NCBI GenBank assembly: GCA_013298945.1
Contig: JAAFJR010000005.1
Location: 1-64,000, forward strand
Source of the DNA: Polaromonas sp.
GTDB taxonomy: Bacteria; Pseudomonadota; Gammaproteobacteria; Burkholderiales; Burkholderiaceae_C
Direction of reading: 5' to 3'
Length of the DNA stretch: 64,000 bases
Both the position numbers and the translations under genes were made by a program. Positions 45,156 to 54,183 of the stretch are shown here, one piece after another. Position 1 is the first letter of the stretch. Each line of letters opens with the position of its first letter. Under the pieces are notes generated by a model, which was not told the origin of the DNA, did no database searches, and was given only the letters and a program-made list of their open reading frames with translations.

Positions 45156-45986
45156 TCAATTCAAGCCATGGCACTTCTTATACTTGCGCCCGCTGCCACA
45201 ATGGCATAAGTCGTTGCGTCCTGGCTCAGCGGTTTTGAAGACTTGCTCCACACGCGGACCAATGGATTGCCACATTTCGCGCAGGTCATAAACTGCCCAC
45301 ACCGCTTCGCCAAAGGCTTCTAGACGAGCTTTAGACATGCTGGGCGGCCCTTCTTTGCCGTCTTCTTGCTCCAAAACAGACACTTCCACTGGTCCTGTAT
45401 CGTCTTCGGTCAGTGCAACAAGTGCGCCAAGTGCGTCGTTCAGCCATTTGATGGCGTCTTTGTCTTTTGGCGGTGCGACCCAGTCGTCTGGCCAAGCTTC
45501 CACAGCAAACATAAAGCCCAGCGCCCAGACTTGACCAAACGCAGGGATATCTTCGCCCGGGTTGTCGCGCATGGCGGTGGCGCGTTCCTCTTCGCTCAGG
45601 CTGGCCATCACGCCGCGCACGTCCATCACCTGTGGGTAAAAAGCGCGTTCATCTTCTAGGCTTTCAACATCGGCGTCCAAAGACGCGGTGATCTCTTTCC
45701 AGCGGCGGCTCCAGAGTTTGAAAAACAACTCAAACTGCGCATCGTCGGCAAACTTGCCTTCGCCGTCTTCGCCCGTGTCTAAGAGTACGGGCAGGTATTC
45801 GTCGGGTGTGAGGATGCGTCGGCCACAAATCAGCGCGGCCATGAAACCTTCACAAAACTCCCACTGCGGCGTCTCAGAGTTACGCGTGCGCAGCTCGTCC
45901 AAAATATCGTCAAGTGTGTCGAAATCGTCAGGTGTGAGTGCGGCGCTGGCGCCGTCGTCGGAAGGGGTGTTGCTGCTGTTTGGCAT
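45156..45986 (-). CDS. YecA/UPF0149 family protein with SEC-C zinc motif
   Basis: A 276-residue acidic protein. The UPF0149 (YgfB/YecA) domain fills residues 20-225 (QWEFCEGFMAALICGRR), and the C-terminus PGRNDLCHCGSGRKYKKCHG is a SEC-C zinc-binding motif like that at the end of SecA. E. coli YecA binds SecB and ribosomes through this motif; a similar role is inferred. The gene is 11 bases upstream of EamA gene 3 on the same strand. Confidence 0.85.
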   Translation of the reverse strand: MPNSSNTPSDDGASAALTPDDFDTLDDILDELRTRNSETPQWEFCEGFMAALICGRRILTPDEYLPVLLDTGEDGEGKFADDAQFELFFKLWSRRWKEITASLDADVESLEDERAFYPQVMDVRGVMASLSEEERATAMRDNPGEDIPAFGQVWALGFMFAVEAWPDDWVAPPKDKDAIKWLNDALGALVALTEDDTGPVEVSVLEQEDGKEGPPSMSKARLEAFGEAVWAVYDLREMWQSIGPRVEQVFKTAEPGRNDLCHCGSGRKYKKCHGLN

Positions 45987-46131
45987 GGTGTTATAAAAGT
46001 GTGCGTTTATCGACGAAGTGACGGTTTTTGAACGGGTTTAAGCGTCATAACTTTAAAAATATACTGCTATTATCTCGCGCAACGATACGTTACCCTAAGT
46101 AACACAGTCAAATTACAAAGATAGCTAAAAA

Positions 46132-47772
46132 ATGCACATGTTGAAACAACTCAAGCGGCTCAATGCCGACTACCCCGTTCGTTATACGCCGTTTGTGCTG
46201 TGCATCTTTTTTGCGCTTTTGTGTGTGTTTACCATCGTCGCTTTTGGGGTAGGTTGGCTATTTTTCATCCTTTTCACGGGGCTGACCTTGTTGGGTTTGT
46301 ATGACATGAAGCAAACCAAACGTGCGATTTTGCGCAATTACCCCGTCGTTGGGCATTTGCGCTTCATGCTCGAATTTATTCGCCCTGAGATTCGCCAGTA
46401 TTTTGTTGAAAGCGACGCAGAAGCCACGCCTTTCTCTCGCTCGCAGCGCTCTTTGGTCTACCAGCGCGCCAAGGGAGAGTCGGACAAACGCCCGTTTGGC
46501 ACCCAGCTCGACGTCAAAGCCATTGGCTACGAGTGGATCAACCACTCGATTGCTCCTACAACCATAACGTCGCACGACTTTCGCATAACCGTTGGCGAAA
46601 ACACGGCTCAACCCTACAGCGCCAGTATTTTCAACATCTCAGCCATGAGCTTTGGGGCGCTGAGCGCAAACGCGATTTTGGCGCTGAACGCAGGCGCAAA
46701 ACGCGGCGGTTTCGCGCATGACACCGGGGAAGGCTCAATCTCAGAGCATCACCGCGTACATGGCGGCGATTTGATTTGGGAAATAGGCTCCGGCTATTTT
46801 GGTTGCCGCAATGACGATGGCACGTTCTGTGAGGCTAAATTCACCGAAAACGCGACCTTGCCGCAAGTCAAAATGATAGAGCTAAAACTCAGTCAAGGCG
46901 CAAAACCCGGCCACGGCGGCGTGCTGCCTGGCCCAAAAGTGACGATCGAAATCGCCAACGCACGCGGTGTGCCCGTAGGTGTAGACTGCGTTTCTCCCGC
47001 TAGCCACAGCGCTTTTTCAACCCCCGTTGAAATGCTGCAGTTCATCGCAAAGCTGCGCACCTTGTCCGGAGGCAAACCCACCGGCTTCAAACTTTGCATC
47101 GGCCATGCGTGGGAATGGTTCGCCATCGTCAAAGCGATGCAAAAAACAGGCATCACGCCAGACTTTATTGTCGTGGATGGGGCAGAGGGCGGCACCGGCG
47201 CAGCACCACTAGAGTTTACCGACCATGTGGGTAGCCCGTTGCAAGAAGGCCTCTTGTTGGTGCATAACACGCTAAAAGGCGTTAACTTACGCGAAAAAAT
47301 CAAAATCGGCTGTGCCGGTAAAGTTGTCAGCGCCTTTGATATCAGCCGCATGATGGCGCTGGGTGCGGATTGGTGCAACTCGGCACGGGGCTTTATGTTC
47401 GCCTTAGGCTGCATCCAAGCCCAAACTTGCCATACTGGCAACTGCCCCACGGGTGTGACCACGCAAGACGCGCACCGCCAGCAAGCCTTGGTCGTACCTG
47501 ACAAGGCTGAGCGCGTTTATCAGTACCACGAAAAAACCCTAGAAGCGCTGAAAGAAATGGTTCAAGCCGCTGGACTACAGCACCCTCAAGACATAACGGC
47601 CTTCCACATCTCCCAGCGCGTCAGCGAAGGCGAAGTGCGCCTGCTAGCCAACGTCGTCCCCCGCGTCAAAGCCGGTTCGCTGTTAGATGACAACATCAGC
47701 GACGACCATAAAGTCTATAAAAACTACTGGCATAAAGTCACTGCAGACAGTTTTTCGCTACAAATTAAATAG
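46132..47772 (+). CDS. membrane-anchored GltB-like FMN protein
   Basis: A 546-residue protein. Two N-terminal membrane helices (FVLCIFFALLCVFTIVAFGVG and the next) precede a glutamate synthase central/FMN domain. Motifs include ISAMSFGALSANAILALN, DTGEGSISEHH, FVVDGAEGGTGAAPLEF and the cysteine cluster CIQAQTCHTGNCPTGV. The glutaminase and NADPH domains are absent, so it is not a classical glutamate synthase; the real reaction is unknown. The last four sense codons and the TAG stop are inside a 48-bp repeat copy. Confidence 0.85.
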   Translation: MHMLKQLKRLNADYPVRYTPFVLCIFFALLCVFTIVAFGVGWLFFILFTGLTLLGLYDMKQTKRAILRNYPVVGHLRFMLEFIRPEIRQYFVESDAEATPFSRSQRSLVYQRAKGESDKRPFGTQLDVKAIGYEWINHSIAPTTITSHDFRITVGENTAQPYSASIFNISAMSFGALSANAILALNAGAKRGGFAHDTGEGSISEHHRVHGGDLIWEIGSGYFGCRNDDGTFCEAKFTENATLPQVKMIELKLSQGAKPGHGGVLPGPKVTIEIANARGVPVGVDCVSPASHSAFSTPVEMLQFIAKLRTLSGGKPTGFKLCIGHAWEWFAIVKAMQKTGITPDFIVVDGAEGGTGAAPLEFTDHVGSPLQEGLLLVHNTLKGVNLREKIKIGCAGKVVSAFDISRMMALGADWCNSARGFMFALGCIQAQTCHTGNCPTGVTTQDAHRQQALVVPDKAERVYQYHEKTLEALKEMVQAAGLQHPQDITAFHISQRVSEGEVRLLANVVPRVKAGSLLDDNISDDHKVYKNYWHKVTADSFSLQIK

Positions 47773-47805
47773 CTGCTTAGACAATAAATACGATGGCTAT
47801 ATGCC
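47757..47805 (+). repeat. 48-bp palindromic repeat, copy 11 (3' end of GltB-like gene)
   Basis: GCTACAAATTAAATAGCTGC, then TTAGACAATAAATACG and ATGGCTATATGCC; one base longer than consensus. The TAG at 47770-47772 in its 5' arm is the stop codon of the GltB-like gene. A further TATGCC/GGCATA inverted repeat follows to 47831. Confidence 0.85.
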
Positions 47806-47839
47806 AATATAACCCTTAAATATAGGCATATAATTAAGT

Positions 47840-48157
47840 ATGAGCACGCCTGTACCGTCTTCTCCATCCTCATCGCACCAGCACATCACCACCGTGCTGC
47901 ATTCCGAAGAAGCCGCCACGCTCAGCATCGCCATGATTTGCCTGTTGGAGTTCACCAAAGAGCTGGCTGCCAAAAGCGCAAACGGCATCACTATCAACCA
48001 AGCCGAAATAGACCAAATGGTGAAACGCCACATCCTAGCCGCTAAAAGCAGCGAAGGGCAGGGCATGAGTTATGAGCAGGAATCGAATGTGATTGGTGAG
48101 GCGGTAAAGCTGTTGGAGGGGATGTTTAGCCAAGTGGTGGTGAAGCCTAAAGGGTAA
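47840..48157 (+). CDS. small helical protein of unknown function
   Basis: A 105-residue protein: a Ser/Pro-rich start (MSTPVPSSPSSSHQH), then predicted helices (EEAATLSIAMICLLEFTKEL, NQAEIDQMVKRHILAAK, NVIGEAVKLLEGMF). No signal peptide, and I recognise no family. It is flanked on both sides by 48-bp repeat copies. No clear ribosome binding site, so confidence is moderate. Confidence 0.5.
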   Translation: MSTPVPSSPSSSHQHITTVLHSEEAATLSIAMICLLEFTKELAAKSANGITINQAEIDQMVKRHILAAKSSEGQGMSYEQESNVIGEAVKLLEGMFSQVVVKPKG

Positions 48158-48182
48158 ATAGCTAGTCAAAATTCATTAAATC

Positions 48183-48230
48183 GCTATATATTTAATAGCT
48201 GCTAAGACAATAAATACACTGGCTAGGCGT
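48183..48230 (+). repeat. 48-bp palindromic repeat, copy 12 (3' end of PIN gene)
   Basis: GCTATATATTTAATAGCTGC, then TAAGACAATAAATACAC and TGGCTAGGC. The CTAG in its 3' arm provides the TAG stop of the PIN gene on the minus strand. Confidence 0.87.
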
Positions 48231-48669
48231 CAATTTTAGGATTGAATTCTGTCGCTTTTTGCACCACAGCACCCGCCGTCAGCATCCGCTTCGCCATACA
48301 CAATACAGCCTGGTCTTTGCTCAGCAGCGTCGCTTGGTGCTGCACAGCGAGGTCGATGAAACGCTGGTCATCGGGGTCTTTGCAGACCCATTTGGCTTTG
48401 GGCGCGGGCTCTACCAAAGTGGTTAATTCGTCAAATTTCGCCAACACATCATCTGCCGTGACTCGGTAAAAAGCCATGCGGGGCGTGATTTTTGGGTAAG
48501 TGAGTACACGCTCCAGTTCTGTACGCATGTCAGCCGTAGCGATCCAGTTGAGCTGTTTGCTTTCTAAACCGGTGAGCAGAGCGGGTTTGAGGGCGGCTAG
48601 GTCTGGGTCGTTGAAGACGAAGAGGTCTAGGATGATATTTGTGTCGAGGATTAGCACTGAATTGAGCAC
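48223..48669 (-). CDS. PIN-domain protein (putative toxin, COG1569 type)
   Basis: A 148-residue predicted ribonuclease. The conserved acidic residues are visible in LILDTNIILDLF (first Asp), TELERVLTYPKI (Glu), and DPDDQRFIDLAVQ (Asp pair). Family members are annotated as toxin components, but no antitoxin gene lies beside it: the neighbour upstream is the methyltransferase and the downstream small gene converges. The start is a GTG directly after the methyltransferase stop, so it is probably translated from that transcript. The stop lies inside a repeat copy. Confidence 0.78.
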   Translation of the reverse strand: MLNSVLILDTNIILDLFVFNDPDLAALKPALLTGLESKQLNWIATADMRTELERVLTYPKITPRMAFYRVTADDVLAKFDELTTLVEPAPKAKWVCKDPDDQRFIDLAVQHQATLLSKDQAVLCMAKRMLTAGAVVQKATEFNPKIDA

Positions 48670-50091
48670 TTAATCTGTTTTCTTCGCCCGAGCCGAGCCA
48701 GCCACCATGTCAAATCTGAACAATCGGCACTCAATCGGGCCGTTCCACATCGGTACGCGGCGTGATTCTTTGAGGCGCATTTTGGTGGGAAGCTTCATGT
48801 CTGGCGTCAGCACATGGGCAGTCCAGCCAGCGTAGTTTTTCTTCCAGTGCGCTGACAATTGCGGGAAAAATTCGTCGCCGTTCTCGGTTTGGGCGGTTTC
48901 GCGTTGGCCGAAACGGGGTTGATCGGATGGTCCGTCTTGTTCGAAATCGCCCGAAGAATCACCCGTTCTGGGGTTGTAGTTTGAGCTTTGACGCGGGTTA
49001 TGTTGCCCATGTTGCTGCGCATTCTCCCGCCCACCACTGCGTCTGGCGTTCTGCCCCGCTACACCGCTGATGCCAATCCGGTCACCATACGGCGGGTTGA
49101 CAAGCATGATGCCGTTTTTCTTCTCATTTTCACAGGGTGGCATCCGTTGCAAGGCATCGCCACCGCGAAACTGCACCACGTCTGCTACGCCAGCCCGTTC
49201 GGCGTTGCGAGTCGCAAAGTCAACCATGCGGAAGGATACATCACTGCCAAAAATTTGGATATTTTCACGCTCAGCCGGCGTCAATACTGCCTGAGCAGCT
49301 TCGCTTTTTATAGCATCCCAAACATGCAGTTGGTACGGCAGCAGCTTTTCAAAGCCAAAACGACGAGTTGAACCGGGTGCAATGTTGCAGGCGATTTGGG
49401 CCGCTTCAATGGCAATCGTGCCGCTGCCGCAGCAGGGGTCGTAAAACGGGGCGAAGCTGGGTTCTGCGTCAGCACTTCCGTCGTTACTTTCCACTTCGTC
49501 ATAAATCGTCTCTGCCCAACCACTGGCTGCAATCATGGCGGCGGCCAAGGTTTCTTTCAACGGTGCTTCGCCCGTGTCTTGTCGCCAGCCGCGCTTGAAA
49601 AGTGGCTCGCCTGAGGTGTCAATGTAGACAGTGACAGTATCTGTCGTTAAATGCGCGTAAATGCGGGCATCTGGCCATTGTGTGTTGACATCAGGGCGGA
49701 TGCCGGTTTTGAAGCGAAAGCGGTCGGCAATCGCATCTTTGATTTTGAGTGCTGCAAAATTGAGCGATTGCAGTGGGCTGTGCTGCGCGGTGATTTCGAT
49801 TTTGAAGCTTTCTTTGGGCGTGAACCAAATCTCCCAGGCCACGTTTCTAGCAGCTTCGTATAGATCTTGCTCGTTGCGGTACTCGCCCACATGCAACTGC
49901 ACTAACACGCGCTGGCACAGGCGGCTGTAGAGGTTGAGCCGCATGGCATCGCGCCAAGAGGAGCGCAAGTTCACGCCACCGCGCATCACGCGCAAGTCTT
50001 CACCTTGCAGGCCTGTGATTTCGTGGACTTCTTGGGCTAAAAGGTCCTCTACGCCGGCGGCGCAGGGGAGAAAGAGATGAAGCTGGTTCAT
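48670..50091 (-). CDS. THUMP-domain 23S rRNA guanine-N2 methyltransferase (RlmL-like)
   Basis: A 473-residue enzyme. The THUMP domain spans about residues 50-160. The methyltransferase domain has YDPCCGSGTIAIEAA (SAM-binding), GSDV and the catalytic LVNPPYGDRIG. It corresponds to the N-terminal half of E. coli RlmL, which makes m2G2445. Two oddities: residues 260-275 (AIKSEAAQAVLTPAER) are a diverged 48-bp repeat copy, and about 70 residues of disordered Gln/Asn/Gly-rich sequence (GQNARRSGGRENAQQ onward) follow the NPPY motif. The PIN gene follows without a gap. Confidence 0.88.
   Translation of the reverse strand: MNQLHLFLPCAAGVEDLLAQEVHEITGLQGEDLRVMRGGVNLRSSWRDAMRLNLYSRLCQRVLVQLHVGEYRNEQDLYEAARNVAWEIWFTPKESFKIEITAQHSPLQSLNFAALKIKDAIADRFRFKTGIRPDVNTQWPDARIYAHLTTDTVTVYIDTSGEPLFKRGWRQDTGEAPLKETLAAAMIAASGWAETIYDEVESNDGSADAEPSFAPFYDPCCGSGTIAIEAAQIACNIAPGSTRRFGFEKLLPYQLHVWDAIKSEAAQAVLTPAERENIQIFGSDVSFRMVDFATRNAERAGVADVVQFRGGDALQRMPPCENEKKNGIMLVNPPYGDRIGISGVAGQNARRSGGRENAQQHGQHNPRQSSNYNPRTGDSSGDFEQDGPSDQPRFGQRETAQTENGDEFFPQLSAHWKKNYAGWTAHVLTPDMKLPTKMRLKESRRVPMWNGPIECRLFRFDMVAGSARAKKTD
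49267..49314 (-). repeat. 48-bp palindromic repeat, copy 13 (diverged, inside the rlmL-like gene)
   Basis: CAGCCGGCGTCAATACTGCC then TGAGCAGCTTCGCTTTTTAT and AGC on the plus strand; 23 of 27 core bases match the consensus. It is read in the same frame as the AINTP copies, here AQAVLTPAE. Confidence 0.75.
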
Positions 50092-50125
50092 GGTTTGTTG
50101 TTCTTATTGTTATTGAAATATAAAT

Positions 50126-51766
50126 TTAGAGCAATTTTCGCAGATTGGTTGGTGCAATCTTCATGCCTTCACGGTATTTGGCCACGGTGCGGCGGGCGCA
50201 GTCTATGCCTTGCTCTTTCAACATGGCGGCGATTTTATTGTCGCTGAGAGGTTTTTTAGGGTTTTCAGCCGCGACAAACTGTTTGATCAATGCCCGCACC
50301 GCCGTGCTGGACGCGTTACTACCGCCTTCGGTGTTGAGGCCTGAGCCGAAGAAGTATTTCAATTCATAAGTGCCAAACGGCGTACTCATGTACTTGGCGG
50401 TCGTCACCCGGCTGATGGTGGACTCGTGCAGACCCAGCTCGTCGGCAATGTCGCGCAAAACCAGCGGTCGCATCGCCAGCTCGCCGTGCATCAAAAAGCC
50501 TTTTTGCCGTTCGATGATGGCGTTGCTGACGCGCAAAATCGTGTCAAACCGCTGCTGAATGCTTTTGATGAACCAGCGGGCTTCTTGCAAACGTTGTTGC
50601 AGCGCCATCGCGCCAGAAGCTCCCTCGCCTTTGAAGTTTTTCAGCGCATTAGCGTAAATGTCGTGCACCTTCAGCTTGGGCATGATGTCGCTGTTGAGCT
50701 GGGCGCGGAATTGTGGCTCAGAACCAGGTTTGCTACGGCCAAGTGATACGACGAAGACGTCCGGAACAATGATGTTTCGTTGCACATCGGCAAAAATGCG
50801 ACCGGGTTTGGGTTCTAAGTGGGCAATCAATGCGATGGCATCTTTGATGCTGGCCTCGGATTCACGGCACAATTGCATGAGTTTTTTAAGGTCACGTCGA
50901 GCCAGAAAGTCAGTCGGTTGCTTCAAAATACTGAGTGCGGTTCGGCAAGTTTGCTTGAGTTGCGTTGCATGGCTTGTAGCAAGGTTCGAAGCAAGGTTCA
51001 AATCATTCAACTTGGCTTTGACTTGCAAGCTCAAGCATTCGGACAGGTCGCGAGCGCCCACGCCGGTGGGGTCCAAGCTTTGCAGCAAATGCAGCGCCAC
51101 GGTGAAGCGGTGCACCAGCTCGTCTTGTTGTTCAATATCCTCGGGATCCCCCAAACTTTGCGCGAGTGACTGCAAGCTGTCTTCCAAATAGCCTTCGTCG
51201 TTCAGCGATTCAATCAAATAGCGCAGCGCGGCGCTGTCCAATTCACTCAATCGCAGAGCCAAAGCTTGTCTATGCAAATGCATGGTGAGTGACTCTTGCT
51301 GGCGAGCTAATTCAGTCGCGTCTAAAGTCGATTCGGGATTGTTTTGCGAGCTGTTTTGAGACGAAGATGCCGTTGCATCGCCGCCCCATTCGCTGTCATC
51401 AGGAGAGATATCAATACTGCCGTCACCTTCCCAATCACTGGGTGATGTTATCGATTCTGCTACATCGTCGACATGCGTTGGGGTTGAAATTTCATGTGAG
51501 ATATCATTGCCATATTCGGTACTAGCTGACGTATTTATTGCCTCATCAGCTATTGATTTGATAGTATTTTCAATGACAATATTGTTGCCAAATTCTTCGC
51601 GCACGGCTTCATCCGTTTCGCGTTCTAGAAACGGATTTTCATCGAGAGCTTGTTCAACTTCTTGGCTGAGCTCTAGCGTGGAGAGTTGCAAGAGCCGAAT
51701 CGATTGCTGCAGCTGCGGCGTCAGCGACAGATGCTGCGACGTGCGTAGGGATAAACCTTGTTTCAC
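50126..51766 (-). CDS. rpoN: RNA polymerase sigma-54 factor
   Basis: A 546-residue sigma factor used for nitrogen, motility and other activator-dependent promoters. Region I is at the start ([29 protein letters not shown]). The core-binding domain, the helix-turn-helix ([17 protein letters not shown]) and the RpoN box ([12 protein letters not shown]) follow. It is longer than most (about 480-510), partly because residues 68-83 ([16 protein letters not shown]) in the acidic, variable region II are a 48-bp repeat copy. The start is GTG, overlapping the lptB stop (GTGA), so translation is coupled. Confidence 0.95.
   Translation of the reverse strand: MKQGLSLRTSQHLSLTPQLQQSIRLLQLSTLELSQEVEQALDENPFLERETDEAVREEFGNNIVIENTIKSIADEAINTSASTEYGNDISHEISTPTHVDDVAESITSPSDWEGDGSIDISPDDSEWGGDATASSSQNSSQNNPESTLDATELARQQESLTMHLHRQALALRLSELDSAALRYLIESLNDEGYLEDSLQSLAQSLGDPEDIEQQDELVHRFTVALHLLQSLDPTGVGARDLSECLSLQVKAKLNDLNLASNLATSHATQLKQTCRTALSILKQPTDFLARRDLKKLMQLCRESEASIKDAIALIAHLEPKPGRIFADVQRNIIVPDVFVVSLGRSKPGSEPQFRAQLNSDIMPKLKVHDIYANALKNFKGEGASGAMALQQRLQEARWFIKSIQQRFDTILRVSNAIIERQKGFLMHGELAMRPLVLRDIADELGLHESTISRVTTAKYMSTPFGTYELKYFFGSGLNTEGGSNASSTAVRALIKQFVAAENPKKPLSDNKIAAMLKEQGIDCARRTVAKYREGMKIAPTNLRKLL
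51518..51565 (-). repeat. 48-bp palindromic repeat, copy 14 (inside rpoN)
   Basis: ACTAGCTGACGTATTTATTG then CCTCATCAGCTATTGATTTG and ATAGT on the plus strand. Read on the minus strand on a codon boundary as [16 protein letters not shown]. Confidence 0.9.
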
Positions 51767-52593
51767 ATTGAAAAGTTTTCGCCAAGATAAACGCGGCGTA
51801 CCTCAGCATTGGCAATGATGTCTTCAGGCGTGCCTTCCGCGAGCACTTTGCCGTCGCTGATGATGTAGGCATGATCGCAAATACCCAAGGTTTCGCGCAC
51901 ATTGTGGTCGGTGATGAGTACGCCAATGCCTTTTGATTTCAAAAAGTTGATGATTTTTTGAATCTCAATCACCGCTATCGGGTCGATACCTGCAAACGGC
52001 TCATCCAGCAAAATAAATCGGGGCTGCGTGGCCAAAGCGCGGGCGATTTCAACCCGGCGGCGCTCTCCACCAGAGAGTGACAGTGCAGACGAGTGGCGCA
52101 AATGGTCAACATGCAGCTCTTTCAACAGCGAGGTCAAACGCTCTTCAATATCGGCCGAACTCAGCGATTTGCCCTTTTTGTCGCCTTCTTGGTACTTTTG
52201 CAGTTCTAGGACGGCACGTACATTTTCTTCGACATTAAGTTTGCGAAAAATCGATGTTTCTTGCGGTAAATAGCTCAACCCCAAGCGCGAGCGGCGGTGA
52301 ATCGGCAAATGCGCTACCGAGTGCCCGTCAATCGAAATGCTGCCTGCATCAGTGTGAACCAAGCCGACGATCATATAAAACGAGGTGGTTTTGCCAGCGC
52401 CGTTGGGTCCAAGTAGTCCCACGACTTCACCTTTTCTAACCCACAGCGACACGTCTTTGACCACCTTGCGGCTGCCATAAGATTTCTGCAAACCTTCTAC
52501 AGCCAGCAAGCCTTCAGGTGAAACGGCGCGTGCGATGAATTTTGGGTTAGCTGGCTGGCTGATGTTGTCGTCCGACTCAGACGCACTCGTCAT
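51763..52593 (-). CDS. lptB: LPS export ABC transporter ATPase LptB
   Basis: A 276-residue cytoplasmic ATPase powering LPS transport by LptBFGC. Walker [18 protein letters not shown]-loop LPQETSIF, signature [15 protein letters not shown], Walker [14 protein letters not shown] and the switch His in [12 protein letters not shown] are all present. An N-terminal extension of about 30 residues precedes the ABC domain. It overlaps lptA by one base and rpoN by four, forming lptA-lptB-rpoN. Confidence 0.97.
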   Translation of the reverse strand: MTSASESDDNISQPANPKFIARAVSPEGLLAVEGLQKSYGSRKVVKDVSLWVRKGEVVGLLGPNGAGKTTSFYMIVGLVHTDAGSISIDGHSVAHLPIHRRSRLGLSYLPQETSIFRKLNVEENVRAVLELQKYQEGDKKGKSLSSADIEERLTSLLKELHVDHLRHSSALSLSGGERRRVEIARALATQPRFILLDEPFAGIDPIAVIEIQKIINFLKSKGIGVLITDHNVRETLGICDHAYIISDGKVLAEGTPEDIIANAEVRRVYLGENFSM

Positions 52594-53228
52594 TACTTTT
52601 TCTCTCCGCTAGGGGCAGTCGTTGGATTCAGTGTGGTGCTTTGTCGCAAGGTGCCTTGCTGCGCAGGTGCTGGGGCGGGTGTAGCAGCAGGTTTAGGGCT
52701 CAAAACAGCACTCACACGGCCACCGCTGCCACCTTGACCAGCGCCACCGTCAACAGTGTAAACATCAGTCGTGTTGTCATAAACCACCAAACCACCCACG
52801 ATTTCATCGCTTGTCGTCGCACCACGCAGGCGCTTTAAATTGGCTTTTTTGACGAATCGAACTGTGTCCGCTTTGCCATCGTATTCAATGGTGTCGGCCA
52901 TGCCTTCAATCCATTCATCCACACCGTTTTCACGCTTTTGCTTGAAATAAGCCTGTGCATTGCCATTCGAGGTGATGGTGGCAAACTGAAAGCCTTGCGG
53001 GTCTTGCCGCACATCTACCCGACCACCGCGCATGATGATGGTACCTTTGGTGATGATGACATTGCCTGTGAAAACGCTGGTTTGCTTTAAGTCGTCGTAT
53101 TTCAGCGCATCTGCGTTCGCATTCAATGGTTTGTCGCGGTCGGCTTTTTCTGCCCAAACTGATGAAACTGACATGCACAACACCAAACATGCTGCGCTGG
53201 AGATCATTTTTTTAGAAAAAGTGGTCAT
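52593..53228 (-). CDS. lptA: LPS-assembly periplasmic protein LptA
   Basis: About 211 residues. A signal peptide ([19 protein letters not shown]) is followed by the OstA/LptA beta-jellyroll ([22 protein letters not shown]). A Pro/Ala-rich tail closes it. LptA bridges the inner and outer membrane parts of the LPS export machine. ATG at 53228 is preferred to the TTG at 53237. The usual upstream partner lptC is not adjacent; a 200-bp gap and dsbA lie there instead. Confidence 0.9.
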   Translation of the reverse strand: MTTFSKKMISSAACLVLCMSVSSVWAEKADRDKPLNANADALKYDDLKQTSVFTGNVIITKGTIIMRGGRVDVRQDPQGFQFATITSNGNAQAYFKQKRENGVDEWIEGMADTIEYDGKADTVRFVKKANLKRLRGATTSDEIVGGLVVYDNTTDVYTVDGGAGQGGSGGRVSAVLSPKPAATPAPAPAQQGTLRQSTTLNPTTAPSGEKK

Positions 53229-53351
53229 AGAAAGCAATCGTTAAAGCTACTGGTTTGGGTTGATAGATATGTTTTGAAGCTTTGGGCAAGAGTAGGGTAC
53301 GAATCTTGCTTATGGGCTAATTAAATTCAATTGTAGCAACAACCCGCCCAT

Positions 53352-53383
53352 AAAAAAGCCCACTAGCAGATGCTGTGGGCTTT
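53352..53383 (-). terminator. Rho-independent terminator of dsbA
   Basis: AAAGCCCAC (53355-53363) pairs perfectly with GTGGGCTTT (53375-53383) around an 11-base loop. On the minus strand it is followed by a T run. It lies about 45 bases after the dsbA stop and separates dsbA from the lptA operon. Confidence 0.85.
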
Positions 53384-53429
53384 AGTTTGAGAGATTAAAG
53401 AAGCTTTAAAACTTGGATTAGAACTACGA

Positions 53430-54095
53430 TTACTTAGCTTTGGCTTCGTTTGCCAGAAACTCAACGACTTGCAAAGCACGCGTCATGCCTTTGGCCAAGC
53501 CACCCTCTGTGTAAAACTTTCCAGCAACGCCTAAAGATGGCACGCCTTGAATTTTGTACTCGTTGCTCAACTGCTTGGCGCGCGACACCTTGGTGTTAAC
53601 GGCAAATGAGTTGAAAGTTTCTACAAATTTCTTCTCATCAAAACCTTGTTTCACTGCCCAAGCAACAATACCATCTTGGGTGTTCAGGTTTTGCCTGTCA
53701 GCATGAATAGCGGTAAACACCTTGCGTTGCATGTCGTTGACCTTGCCCATAGCTTCCAGCGTGTAATACAGTTTTTGCAAAGGCACAGCAGCTTCTTGGA
53801 AGGCCACGGGAACGCGTTTGAAGCTGATGTTGGCTGGTAGCTTTTTCAACCAAGCTTCCAGCTCAGGCTCAAAAGCATTGCAATGTGGGCACCAGTAGCC
53901 GAAAAACTCGATCACTTCGACTTTGCCTGCGGCGGCTTCTGTCGGCACAGTTTTATCTAGCACCAAGTAATCCACACCAGCTTGTGGTTTTGCTGCTTGT
54001 GCTTGGGCAGATGTGTTGGACAGCAAAGCGACGGCTGACAGTGATGACACCGCACCTACTGCGAGGGCTACTTGGGTAAATTGACGACGTTGCAT
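53430..54095 (-). CDS. dsbA: thiol:disulfide interchange protein DsbA
   Basis: A 221-residue periplasmic oxidase that introduces disulfide bonds. I chose ATG at 54095 because AAGGAG precedes it and the result starts MQRRQFTQVALAVGAV, a signal peptide with a twin arginine; a much longer frame extends upstream without support. The active site is CPHC in FGYWCPHCNAF (about residue 62), and the cis-proline loop is in IQGVPSLGVAG. It lies 88 bp downstream of the SPOR gene. Confidence 0.94.
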   Translation of the reverse strand: MQRRQFTQVALAVGAVSSLSAVALLSNTSAQAQAAKPQAGVDYLVLDKTVPTEAAAGKVEVIEFFGYWCPHCNAFEPELEAWLKKLPANISFKRVPVAFQEAAVPLQKLYYTLEAMGKVNDMQRKVFTAIHADRQNLNTQDGIVAWAVKQGFDEKKFVETFNSFAVNTKVSRAKQLSNEYKIQGVPSLGVAGKFYTEGGLAKGMTRALQVVEFLANEAKAK

Positions 54096-54183
54096 TAAAA
54101 AAGCTCCTTGAATCGATAAGACCGGTTTATATAACGCCAAATGTGACTGGAAAGACGACAAATAGTTCAGACATTCAACGAAT

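Noticed and set aside
48223-48669. Toxin-antitoxin pair of the PIN gene with the 47840-48157 gene
   Set aside because: The two genes converge from opposite strands, and the small protein has no recognisable antitoxin DNA-binding motif.
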